DNA from: a virus
IMG/VR virus record: IMGVR_UViG_3300000117_000088
Span: 1 to 36,764 of that record
Direction: 5' to 3' (one strand)
Length of the DNA: 36,764 bases
The notes under the pieces are model-generated. The model searched no databases and was not told where the DNA came from. It worked only from the letters and a program-made list of their open reading frames with translations. Shown here piece after piece: positions 13,750-21,449 of this stretch (the first letter of the stretch is position 1; the number at the start of each line of letters is the position of its first letter). Made by a program: the position numbers and the translations under genes.

Positions 13750-15843
13750 CTACCAACCCGGCAAATTGGTTTTGTCTCCAATTATACCTGTTACTCTCTC
13801 AGCTTCATCGTAGTCAGACATTAACCAGTCCGTGCCAATTATTGATGCAGGGTCTGTAGCAGGAGGTGGCTCGTTTGTTTTTTTCAACTGTTCTTCTAGT
13901 ATAGTATTTTGAGTAAGTTGATTCTCGGTGTACTTCGATGTGACTACCGCGTAATGACTACCAGCTAACGCATCGGCAACATCCTTACCGCTATTTGGCG
14001 GATGGTCGATTTTCATTCGATTTGAATTTTTACTATGCACAACTTGCAAAGATGTTAACTCGTCCATCAGGGGCCGATACATGTAGTAATTAATACACCC
14101 TGCCATAAAGCCAGCTTTAAGTGTCTGATAGGCAGTGGGTGTTCTATCCATAGATATTTCAAAAGAGTCAAAACCAGCCTTTTTAAAAATCTGCTGGTGG
14201 TAGTTAGATTGAAACTTATCGAAAGTAACTGCGCCTATCGGCATCCCAAGCTTTTGTAAATAAAAAATAAAACTAGTTATTTTTGTAAAGTCGATTTCAG
14301 AGCCTTTAGGGGGTTTTATTTTGACCATGAAGTCAACATAAACAACCGGCAAAGTCGTCTTTTGCGGAACCCCCTGCATGTCTGGCCTCTCCACTTGTTT
14401 AAAGCCATATAGATGAGAACATACAAGCCCTACGCAGTCATGCTTTAAAGCCAAGTCAGCGTGAATAAACCGAGGAGAGCTTGGGTTAATCTTTGGACGG
14501 TAAATGTGTCTAAAAGAATCAACTTCCTCAAATACGCTTTCTCGCTTAAAGATTGACTCAAGCGTCATATCGTCATCTTTAATCGACAAAATCGGCTGAT
14601 CTACAGTGAATGGATGATATCTATCTGGATCAATTGATGTATGCAGCCTTTCCCTATTTCCGAAGAAAGGAGATGCAGCGTAAAGAGCTATGCCTGAGAT
14701 ATCCCTAATGGATCGTTCTAAGTCTTCGTTGTAGCGTTCGTACCAAGCTATTGGTACTTCTTCTACTCTAACATCCTCAGGTACATCCCCACCAATTGGA
14801 GTTACTTTATACCTACCATCTTCCTTACGCTCGACCTTGTCTAACAGTCTAGAAGTGTGAAACTTATTACCCACAAGCACACGGAACCGTTGTCCGGGGT
14901 AACTTTTGACTTGATACAAAGAAAATGACGATATGTGTACTTTGTCTTTTAAGGTTGAGTTTTTTAAGTGCTCGTCTAAGAAATCTCCTTCGGCATTAGC
15001 TGAGGATGCAATGCAGAGAAGCCCCGGAACACGACCTTTGTTTGTCATGAATCGAGACTCAAGGCGAGTTTTAACAGAGTTGTACAGGTCTCTAACTTGT
15101 TTAGCCCCTACCGATTTAGAAAAAGCAATCTCATCGACAATGGCTGAAAAAACGTCTTGGCCCAAGGCGTGACTGCCTTGAGAACCGAAAGAGAACTTTA
15201 TGTTATTGGGGAATCTGAGAATTGTTCCACGGGCACTCTTTCCACCAATCGCGTCCTCTGACACTCCGACCACTTGACGAAAATACTCAGACTCTTTTAA
15301 TCGAGTTATGAGCATGTTTGCTTCAACGTCTTGTGCTAAGTTCAAACTTACTGAGAAAAGGCCAAATACAATATTTGTGCAACCGTAAAAACCACAGGGG
15401 TCTCGCATACAAGTGACTTGGTAAAGTTTGTACATCGTCGCGAGCATCGCTGCACTTGTTTTACCAATACCAATTGCCCCTGACAGTACCCATTCGATTG
15501 CTCCTGAGTTAATTACTTTACAAATGTCTTCTTTCCAACAGTCGTACAAGTTCTCTCTGTACCACTTACCCACAAAAAACTCAGAGTCAATGAATTCTTC
15601 TATTGTTACTGGCTTTCTTAAATAAACAGAATCCCAAGCGTCTTTCTCAAGATTCCTCTGACCCTCTAAGTCACCATTAAGGCGACCTTTTAGAAGTCCA
15701 AACAAGTACTCTCTATCTTTGGGGTTAAGCTGGTCTAAGAGATCTACTCTTTTTTGGTCTTGGAGTAATGCCCTTACAAGTGCATCAAATCGAGTATTAT
15801 CTTCATCACTCAGGATCGGTAGATCTGGATTCTTCTCGCTCAT
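13750..15843 (-). CDS. Terminase large subunit
   Basis: A 697-residue protein starting at ATG behind AGGAGGGGG. The ATPase part has a Walker A-like SGAIGIGKTSAAM (about 121-133) and a Walker B, VFSAIVDEIAF (about 231-241). The nuclease part shows the acidic residues of the RNase H-like fold: Asp463 in RFIHADLALKH, Asp542 in VTFDKFQS, and a late acidic pair in SGKDVADALAG (about 618-628). The protein drives DNA into the head and cuts it. The gene order terminase, HU-like, portal, MuF-like is compatible with a packaging and head module. No motif is missing. Confidence 0.95.
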   Translation of the reverse strand: MSEKNPDLPILSDEDNTRFDALVRALLQDQKRVDLLDQLNPKDREYLFGLLKGRLNGDLEGQRNLEKDAWDSVYLRKPVTIEEFIDSEFFVGKWYRENLYDCWKEDICKVINSGAIEWVLSGAIGIGKTSAAMLATMYKLYQVTCMRDPCGFYGCTNIVFGLFSVSLNLAQDVEANMLITRLKESEYFRQVVGVSEDAIGGKSARGTILRFPNNIKFSFGSQGSHALGQDVFSAIVDEIAFSKSVGAKQVRDLYNSVKTRLESRFMTNKGRVPGLLCIASSANAEGDFLDEHLKNSTLKDKVHISSFSLYQVKSYPGQRFRVLVGNKFHTSRLLDKVERKEDGRYKVTPIGGDVPEDVRVEEVPIAWYERYNEDLERSIRDISGIALYAASPFFGNRERLHTSIDPDRYHPFTVDQPILSIKDDDMTLESIFKRESVFEEVDSFRHIYRPKINPSSPRFIHADLALKHDCVGLVCSHLYGFKQVERPDMQGVPQKTTLPVVYVDFMVKIKPPKGSEIDFTKITSFIFYLQKLGMPIGAVTFDKFQSNYHQQIFKKAGFDSFEISMDRTPTAYQTLKAGFMAGCINYYMYRPLMDELTSLQVVHSKNSNRMKIDHPPNSGKDVADALAGSHYAVVTSKYTENQLTQNTILEEQLKKTNEPPPATDPASIIGTDWLMSDYDEAERVTGIIGDKTNLPGW

Positions 15844-16489
15844 CTAAAATAACCCCCTCCTCGATAACCTCAGTACCTTCGTTTGGGGCAATTAGTTCTA
15901 CAGGGCTAGCGGAAGATTCTTCTTCTTTAACCTCGGGCGTAGAAATTATTGAAGATAATTCTATATCGATTGCTTGAAGCAAGTCTAACATGGCGGCACG
16001 GGAAGCCCTATCTTCTTTAGACGCACCCTCGACGGTCACATTAATACTCCTGTTGTCAACAACAACTGGAGGGCCGTCAATAACTCTGTCTATATTCTGG
16101 GTGGAATCGTTAACTTCTTTGCTTAATGACTCCCTGAGCCTTAAAAGGTCTTGATTGGAGAGCGGCCTTCCCGGAGCAAACAACTTATTCTCAACACGCC
16201 CCAACATATCAAGAGCTTGATCCCTTCTCCAAGCTTGATAGCGAGCATAAGCAACTTGGGAAGATTTTAAATCATCTTGATAATTCTCTAAAGCTCCCTG
16301 CTCTGTACGCGAATCTACAGAATCTTCCCTCTTACCAGAAGAAGCAATCCCAGAGATTACTCTAAGTGACTCACGCGCTCTGGATACAGAAAACTCTTCT
16401 TCAGGCTCGTCTGCACCATCAAGTACGCTCAATGGGTCAAACTCACCTAGATTTATTTCTTCCGCTTTTTTTCTTTCGCCCTGCGACAT
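15806..16489 (-). CDS. Acidic hypothetical protein upstream of terminase
   Basis: A 227-residue protein. The ATG at 16489 follows AGGTGCAA. A GTG two codons upstream is the alternative. It is acidic at both ends, with a helical middle (YARYQAWRRDQALDMLGRVE) and a strand pair (GPPVVVDNRSINVTVEG). It overlaps the start of the terminase gene by 38 bases and the end of its upstream neighbour by 47. Small terminase subunits often sit directly before the large subunit, but no HTH is visible here, so that role is only a possibility. Confidence 0.6.
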   Translation of the reverse strand: MSQGERKKAEEINLGEFDPLSVLDGADEPEEEFSVSRARESLRVISGIASSGKREDSVDSRTEQGALENYQDDLKSSQVAYARYQAWRRDQALDMLGRVENKLFAPGRPLSNQDLLRLRESLSKEVNDSTQNIDRVIDGPPVVVDNRSINVTVEGASKEDRASRAAMLDLLQAIDIELSSIISTPEVKEEESSASPVELIAPNEGTEVIEEGVILDEREESRSTDPE

Positions 16490-16832
16490 TTGCACCTACC
16501 GCTTTAAGGATACTCTCTACTCTATTGTAGCACTTACGAAGGCTTTCTTCCTTCAAATCATACTCTGAGCTTAGCTCAGCGTAAGTTATGTCAGTTTTTG
16601 TTAAGGCCACATAAATCCTAGCGTCTCTAGCGAGCCTGACGATAATAGACCTGTCAGGGACTTCAAAAGTAGTCCCTGCAAAAACATCAAGAAACTTCAA
16701 AAGCTCACTTTCGCCAAATACGGCGATAAGCTCAGGTAAAAGAGTCTCTTCACACTCTTTTAAAAGCAAAGGGACAAAAACATCAACATAAGGCTCAATA
16801 TCTTTGTCTAATAGGTGTAAATCGTCTTCCAT
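16443..16832 (-). CDS. Small HTH protein, Mor-like or small terminase
   Basis: A 129-residue protein starting at ATG. The second half, FEVPDRSIIVRLARDARIYV and then TYAELSSEYDLKEESLRKCY, has the form of a Mor/C-type activator or small-terminase HTH: a PD/PK segment, a RDxxIY segment and a helix-turn-helix with S-x-x-Y-x-L. The tail GRKKKSGRNKSR is very basic. Two roles fit: the terminase small subunit that recognises phage DNA, or a late-gene activator. The position two genes before the terminase favours the first. The motif match is by eye. Confidence 0.6.
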   Translation of the reverse strand: MEDDLHLLDKDIEPYVDVFVPLLLKECEETLLPELIAVFGESELLKFLDVFAGTTFEVPDRSIIVRLARDARIYVALTKTDITYAELSSEYDLKEESLRKCYNRVESILKAVGANVAGRKKKSGRNKSR

Positions 16833-16840
16833 TTTTAAAA

Positions 16841-17596
16841 CTATGCTGCCGCTCCTTGGGAGTAATCAAGTGGGCCACCCCCAAGTAAAAAAGCTGCATC
16901 CTCGTTAGAGCGTAACACATTAGGACGCATTTCAACCAAAACGCGACGAGCAGCGACTAAAACGTAATCTTCAAAAAACTGAGCTTTTTCTTTACTTAGA
17001 CCAAAATGAGTTTTTAAAACTTTTAGTACTGGCCTTTTCCCATGGACGAATCGACCTAAAATATAAGCACAAATACGTCGCCGGGAAGCATCCTTAAACC
17101 TACAGTCTTCACAGACCTTGTGCCAAAGAATTGAAGGTATCGATTCTAGCATCATTTTAGCTTCTACATCGGAATGCGTAATCAGTGAACCGCAAGTATA
17201 GACTTTGCAGTTATAGCCAAAATCTACAATCCTAGTAGTTTCCGTGGAAATTATCTGCTGGTAAACGCCACCGCGAATAACGCGCCTGAAATGAACGATG
17301 AAGTGGGCCATCGATACACCGTACAGACTCGTACGCACTCGCCTCAGTTCAGTAAATAAAGAAAAAGAAGCGTAATTTACAAAATCTATTACTCTAGGGC
17401 TTTCGTGTCGATGAAACTTACCCTGACGATGCATTACCCCAAATAAAGGCATTAATGCCCGAAAAGCACGATCTATAGAATTTTTAGAATTGTAAGTAAG
17501 GTGCCTATGGTACGCCTTATAGGCAGCTTTACTGTCAAACTCTTCAAAGGCTAATCGAACTAAATCGTCAACTGGTCCTTCGACTGATACACCCAT
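16841..17596 (-). CDS. Hypothetical protein, possible divergent sigma-like factor
   Basis: A 251-residue protein starting at ATG with GAGG twelve bases upstream. The region FVNYASFSLFTELRRVRTSL (about 72-91) resembles the F-x-N-Y-A...E-L-x-R pattern of sigma region 2 in divergent phage sigma factors. The C-terminal part (LKTHFGLSKEKAQFFEDYVL) could be an HTH. A middle part with several cysteines (YNCKVYTCGSLI, then CEDCRF) may bind zinc. These hints are weak, and other roles are possible. If correct, it would be a candidate late-gene sigma factor located beside the packaging genes. Confidence 0.55.
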   Translation of the reverse strand: MGVSVEGPVDDLVRLAFEEFDSKAAYKAYHRHLTYNSKNSIDRAFRALMPLFGVMHRQGKFHRHESPRVIDFVNYASFSLFTELRRVRTSLYGVSMAHFIVHFRRVIRGGVYQQIISTETTRIVDFGYNCKVYTCGSLITHSDVEAKMMLESIPSILWHKVCEDCRFKDASRRRICAYILGRFVHGKRPVLKVLKTHFGLSKEKAQFFEDYVLVAARRVLVEMRPNVLRSNEDAAFLLGGGPLDYSQGAAA

Positions 17597-17616
17597 TTTT
17601 ATTTAAAACCTCAAAA

Positions 17617-17781
17617 CTAATCCTCAGTAATGGTCATCACATGATTTTTGAGACAATCCTCGGCTAGTGTAGAGCTACTAAAAAGCTTAGCACAACACGG
17701 GCACTTATAAGCTCGCACTGTATTATTTGGTGACGGAGTGTTTACCTCCGAAACCTCTAAAATCTCAACATTGTTTTTCAT
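17617..17781 (-). CDS. 54-residue zinc-finger protein
   Basis: A short gene whose ATG (17779-17781) overlaps the TGA stop of the HNH gene as ATGA. The peptide begins MKNNVEILEVSEVN and contains YKCPCCAKLFSSSTLAEDCL followed by KNHV, giving a C-x2-C and a C-x3-H pair that could bind one zinc as in C2H2-type fingers. The overlap supports translation coupled to the upstream gene. Such small fingers may bind DNA or protein. No partner is known. Confidence 0.65.
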   Translation of the reverse strand: MKNNVEILEVSEVNTPSPNNTVRAYKCPCCAKLFSSSTLAEDCLKNHVMTITED

Positions 17782-18680
17782 TTTACAACCTCAGTCACGC
17801 TTTTGAAATCTTCAGGGTCGATACCCTCACCCTCGCAATATTCTAGCAAGGATAGAGGACTCCAACTAACATCAATAGAAAATGAAGCATTTTTATTAAA
17901 ATCTTCCAAATTAACATACTTACGCATAAGCACGAGCTTTATAAGCCTAACCCAAGCGTCTGGGTCAAAAAGGAAACCTCGCAGGGACAAGTCCGTAACC
18001 AATTGATGGCACCCTACGCACAGTGCCACCATCAATTTATTATCAGGATCGTTACCCTTACCTAGAACATGGTGCGCCGAAAGGCCCCTCTTAGGCTTAA
18101 CCATACAAACTTGGCATACACCCTCGGCCATCCCAACGGCCTCCATACGCATACCATCAAAGTACTCAGAATCGCGCCGTATACGGCCCGTACAGCGATT
18201 TGAACAGGTAGCCCTGCCTTTGACCTTAGCGCGGTAAAAAAAGGCTGCACAGCCCGGACAGGACGCCTTTTCAAGCCCAAGGCGATCAGCCTCAGAAGGC
18301 CACTCGTCTGGAAAATAAAGATCCATAGCAGAAGCTGCTAAAACAGCGTCAATTTTATGCCGCCGACAAAACCCTGTCCAAGTTTTACTCCAACCCTTGA
18401 CCGAACCCCACAGCTTAGAGACCTCTCTCTTACTTAACCCCTTGCCTCTAGGTACCTTTAAGGGTTTACCCCCTCGTTCACCTAAGGTTAAAACAGCAGC
18501 AGCTTTATGCGCTGTCCCAAGGTAAGTCCGATCCAGTCTCGAAGCGATCTCGTCAATCTCTAAACCTTTAGACAAAAGAGACTTTAAAAGTTCTATCTCT
18601 GGCTCTGTCCAAGATAAAGAAGCAACATGCCACTTAGACTCACCGCCTTCACTAAATTTATTTGTAAGTTGCCGAGACAT
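17778..18680 (-). CDS. HNH endonuclease with zinc finger and Myb-like N-terminus
   Basis: A 300-residue protein. The ATG at 18680 has AGAAGG five bases upstream. A GTG two codons earlier is less likely. The N-terminal LSWTEPEIELLKSLLSKGLE has a Myb/SANT-like helix set. The middle has SCPGCAAFFYRAKVKGRATC and SNRC, a probable zinc knuckle. An HNH core follows: CQVCMVKPKRGLSAHHVLGK and LMVALCVGCHQLV, with the paired His and the later His of the motif. It could be a free-standing homing-type endonuclease or a packaging-associated HNH nuclease, as seen near terminase genes in some phages. It lies between the recombination and packaging genes. Confidence 0.82.
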   Translation of the reverse strand: MSRQLTNKFSEGGESKWHVASLSWTEPEIELLKSLLSKGLEIDEIASRLDRTYLGTAHKAAAVLTLGERGGKPLKVPRGKGLSKREVSKLWGSVKGWSKTWTGFCRRHKIDAVLAASAMDLYFPDEWPSEADRLGLEKASCPGCAAFFYRAKVKGRATCSNRCTGRIRRDSEYFDGMRMEAVGMAEGVCQVCMVKPKRGLSAHHVLGKGNDPDNKLMVALCVGCHQLVTDLSLRGFLFDPDAWVRLIKLVLMRKYVNLEDFNKNASFSIDVSWSPLSLLEYCEGEGIDPEDFKSVTEVVK

Positions 18681-19464
18681 GGTCACCTTCTAACCTAATC
18701 TCAACATACTTCTTGATGTCCCCGTACGCAGTCTGAACAAAGTCTCGAATAGTTTCTTTGTCTGACCCTAAACGCTCAGCCACTCGATCTAAGGAAACCT
18801 TGTCTGAACCAGTGACAAGATGTAGAACTTGGTCCCACATCGACTCGGGTGACGGGTCAAGAACGGCAGACTGATAACGAGCTAATACATCGTCATCAGA
18901 AATATCCGGCTTGGAAAAATCACGCTCCCTAGTACCGCCAGCCTTAACGGGAGGACTTTCCAAACCACCTGCCGACGAAGGCTCTTCAGGCTTAGTGATA
19001 GAACTCAACAACTCTGGGGGTATGTTAGAAATTATCTCTGACCAAGGAACAACGACCTTCAAAACAAGACCCTCCTTAGTCGGTCCTGCAACTTCCGCAG
19101 TAACCTTTATAGGAAGTTGTTCTTTTTGATTAGATACTTTTTTACTAACTGTTTTTTTACTCTTCACCTTCTTAGCCGCCGCTTTCTTGCTTGTAACTTT
19201 CGTCTTCGTCTTAACACCGGCAAGCAGTTCTCCTAAGCTTTCAACAAAGTCAGGAGAAATTCGATAGCCCCGCTGAAGGTCAATCAACCCTTGATGATAC
19301 TTTTTAGAAAGAGGCGCATGCTCGTTTAAAACGGCCTCTAACTCCACACGTAATTCCTTGCCAATGCTGTGCTTTGAAAGGAGCAAATTAAAAGGTTCCA
19401 AAACACCAGCAGACTCAAGTCTAACGTATAAGGGATTAATCTCTTTTTCTGACTCTTGACTCAT
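18658..19464 (-). CDS. Protein with Lys-rich linker, possibly DNA-binding
   Basis: A 268-residue protein starting at ATG behind AGAGGG. The N-terminal part is helical. At about 85-115 is a Lys/Ala/Val/Ser-rich stretch (KVTSKKAAAKKVKSKKTVSK) like histone H1 tails, suited to binding DNA. A strand region (LVLKVVVPW) and a Pro/Ser-rich linker follow. The C-terminal 70 residues contain VSLDRVAERLGSDKETIRDF, a possible winged-helix or HTH. No family is recognised. The gene overlaps the SbcC C-terminal-half gene and the HNH gene by about 25 bases each, so the three are probably co-expressed. Confidence 0.65.
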   Translation of the reverse strand: MSQESEKEINPLYVRLESAGVLEPFNLLLSKHSIGKELRVELEAVLNEHAPLSKKYHQGLIDLQRGYRISPDFVESLGELLAGVKTKTKVTSKKAAAKKVKSKKTVSKKVSNQKEQLPIKVTAEVAGPTKEGLVLKVVVPWSEIISNIPPELLSSITKPEEPSSAGGLESPPVKAGGTRERDFSKPDISDDDVLARYQSAVLDPSPESMWDQVLHLVTGSDKVSLDRVAERLGSDKETIRDFVQTAYGDIKKYVEIRLEGDHVSATYK

Positions 19465-20083
19465 TTCCCTCTTTACTCACTTCAAATACTCTAGATGCCC
19501 CTAAACTCAGGGCGGGACGATTAGTAACAACTATAAACTGCACAGAAAGAGACTCACTCAACAGCTTCAATAAAGAACCCAAATTCTTTACTGATGTTTC
19601 AGAATTAACAAGCCTAGCAGGCTCGTCCAAAATTATCACGCCATCTGTTTTGTTTGGCATTAAAGTCCAGACAACTACTCTAAGTGCCAACGATATAACA
19701 TCTAAAATACCACCACCCATAGATGTAACGGGGTCCATCTCTCTATCACCATCGACTACCGTAATTGAGACTTCAGGCTGTCCACGTTTAACGACTTGAG
19801 TTAAGCGACACTCATAAGGTCTTTCAAAAACAGCCGTCAATGCCTGAGAAACCAGACTTTGAACTTCGTTTAGAGCTAGCTCTCGGTATGCTTGTCCAAC
19901 TTGAATAGATACAGGGAGAGCCTCTAAATGAGATTTTTGACTCAGCTTTGCCGAAGCTAACTGAGCTAACTTACCAGCCAACTCCAACTCAACGAGTTCG
20001 TGCGCCCCTTCGACTTTAGCCAAATGTTTATCTACCCTAGAAAGACGACTCTCTAGCTCTTCTACTTTCAAGTTTACCACCAA
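19436..20083 (-). CDS. SbcC/Rad50-like ATPase, C-terminal half
   Basis: A protein of up to 215 residues. The start is uncertain: TTG at 20083, GTG at 20080, or TTG at 20071, which has GGTGG close by. It holds the second half of an ABC-type ATPase head: a coiled-coil N-terminus, a signature-like SMGGGILDVISLALRVV (about 121-137, in place of LSGGE), Walker B GVIILDEPARL (about 148-158) and a switch region, IVVTNRP, where the usual His is Asn. There is no Walker A here. That motif is in the separate gene at 21446-22564. Together they would form one Rad50-type head partnered with the SbcD-like nuclease encoded between them. Confidence 0.82.
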   Translation of the reverse strand: MVVNLKVEELESRLSRVDKHLAKVEGAHELVELELAGKLAQLASAKLSQKSHLEALPVSIQVGQAYRELALNEVQSLVSQALTAVFERPYECRLTQVVKRGQPEVSITVVDGDREMDPVTSMGGGILDVISLALRVVVWTLMPNKTDGVIILDEPARLVNSETSVKNLGSLLKLLSESLSVQFIVVTNRPALSLGASRVFEVSKEGNESRVRKRD

Positions 20084-20270
20084 TTAAAAACCACTCCATT
20101 GGACGCCCGGAAGCTTTAGAGATTTGATAAAGAATAACCGTCGAAGGCATGCGACGACCACTCATATAGGAGTAAAGCGCAGATAAGCTTATATTGGCGT
20201 CCGTAGCGAACAGTCTGGGGTCGTCATTTACAACCGACTTAACCCTGTCTTTTAAACCCGCTATATCCAT
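20037..20270 (-). CDS. Small Cro/CI-type HTH protein
   Basis: A 77-residue protein. Its ATG (20268-20270) overlaps the TAA of the coiled-coil gene as TAATG. The part VNDDPRLFATDANISLSALY through SYMSGRRMPSTVILYQISKA follows the Cro/CI helix-turn-helix plan, ending with GRPMEWFLIGG, a common tail of such regulators. It overlaps the SbcC C-terminal-half gene by 47 bases. Either it autoregulates the recombination genes or it acts as a DNA-binding part of the nuclease complex. The sequence alone does not decide. Confidence 0.75.
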   Translation of the reverse strand: MDIAGLKDRVKSVVNDDPRLFATDANISLSALYSYMSGRRMPSTVILYQISKASGRPMEWFLIGGKLESRRARESSF

Positions 20271-20530
20271 TAGTCTGAGCTTATTGCAGCTTCCGCAGAT
20301 GCAACTAAAGCCTCTACTTCAGAGCTAAGTTCAGACACTTTAAGTTTTAACTCACTTAAACGAGCCTCGCCCTCCTCCAAACTAGAAACATTAAACATCT
20401 CTTTTAAATTAGACAAAGCAGCGTCAAAAGCAGCCTGATGTTGTAAGACAACTTTTTCAGCTTCCAGCTTTGCTTCTTGTAATTTGCTGACTCTACCCCT
20501 CAACGACTCTAAAGACCCTGCCTCAACCAC
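20270..20530 (-). CDS. Short coiled-coil protein between the SbcC halves
   Basis: An 86-residue protein. I chose the GTG at 20530 because GGAGG lies six bases upstream inside the end of the SbcD-like gene. Longer in-frame starts run into that gene without a ribosome site. It begins VEAGSLESLRGRVSKLQEAK and is almost entirely heptad-like helix (LSELKLKVSELSSEVEALVA). It could supply part of the coiled-coil arm missing from the split SbcC-like ATPase, which would make the complex a multi-gene Rad50. That idea is inference. The coiled-coil nature is plain. Confidence 0.65.
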   Translation of the reverse strand: MVEAGSLESLRGRVSKLQEAKLEAEKVVLQHQAAFDAALSNLKEMFNVSSLEEGEARLSELKLKVSELSSEVEALVASAEAAISSD

Positions 20531-21449
20531 TATCACCCTCCAACTCAGCACTATATTTAAGAAGTAATTTTTTTGTATCTTCTGAACAACCAGATTTCTC
20601 AACTACATCAAGTAAGACAGTATCGAACCTTGGTATTTCTGTAGATTTAGATAAATGCTGTTGTGCTAACACCCCAGCGAACTCAATTAAATCCTCGGAA
20701 GGTTTAGGCTTCTTAGGTGCAGGTTTGAATACTTCCGAAGAAGGCTGAACATCAAAAGAAATACGTTTTGCGGATTTAGTTTCTGTGTCGTAAACCACAA
20801 CGCCCGGTTTAAGGGCCATGTCGCCTTTAGAGGCTTTTATTCGGACCAAGGCACCCGGATTTATAATTTTTCTACTACCTCTCTCTTTTATGAAAGAGTA
20901 ATGGTAATGCCCACAAACTATTATCTCCCACCCTAAAGACTTACGTAAATAATCATCCGCAAACAAGAAGTCTTCTTGTTCTTTCCAGAGCTTATCCATC
21001 AAGACCATCTCATGGGTAACTAAAATATTACGGGAGCCGTCTAAAGGTTCAGGCTTACCTTTGTGCATGTAGCTGTGACCAAATAATGCAAAGTCACCTA
21101 CCATGACGGGGTCGTGACTTAATAAAGTTATTGCATTAGATGCTACCGCAACCCCTAAGGCCGACCTACCTACCGTACTTAGTGAGGCACCATACAAGTC
21201 ATGGTTTCCCGGCGGCGAGTAAACGCCATAGGGGTAAGACTGAAATATTGGCAAATACTTAACCAAAGTACCAAGTGCGGCGTCGTGTGAATCAAAAACA
21301 TCCCCAGTCATAATTATCGGGGCTTCGTTTTCTAAACCAATCGAAAATGCAGTTTTTAATTTGTATTCTTGTGCGGCAACAAAATCATCCACGCGCCTTG
21401 AAGGGGCGGTGTCTCTAAGATGAGCATCTCCAATTAATACAAACTTCAC
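20523..21449 (-). CDS. SbcD/Mre11-like nuclease
   Basis: A 308-residue protein whose GTG start overlaps the upstream stop as GTGA. Metallophosphatase motifs are in order: MKFVLIGDAHLRD (Asp8, His10), IIMTGDVFDSH (about 45-55), YSPPGNHDLYG (about 77-87), ILVTHEMVL and VCGHYHYSF. These provide the two-metal site of Mre11/SbcD nucleases. The C-terminal part is longer than the core domain and could bind its ATPase partner. It lies between the N- and C-terminal halves of an SbcC-like ATPase, so the enzyme is probably the phage's DNA-end processing nuclease. Confidence 0.92.
   Translation of the reverse strand: MKFVLIGDAHLRDTAPSRRVDDFVAAQEYKLKTAFSIGLENEAPIIMTGDVFDSHDAALGTLVKYLPIFQSYPYGVYSPPGNHDLYGASLSTVGRSALGVAVASNAITLLSHDPVMVGDFALFGHSYMHKGKPEPLDGSRNILVTHEMVLMDKLWKEQEDFLFADDYLRKSLGWEIIVCGHYHYSFIKERGSRKIINPGALVRIKASKGDMALKPGVVVYDTETKSAKRISFDVQPSSEVFKPAPKKPKPSEDLIEFAGVLAQQHLSKSTEIPRFDTVLLDVVEKSGCSEDTKKLLLKYSAELEGDSG

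Noticed and set aside
15806-15843. 38-base overlap between the terminase start and the upstream gene as a sequencing error
   Set aside because: Both frames read cleanly, and the terminase start has AGGAGGGGG, so overlap is more likely than error.
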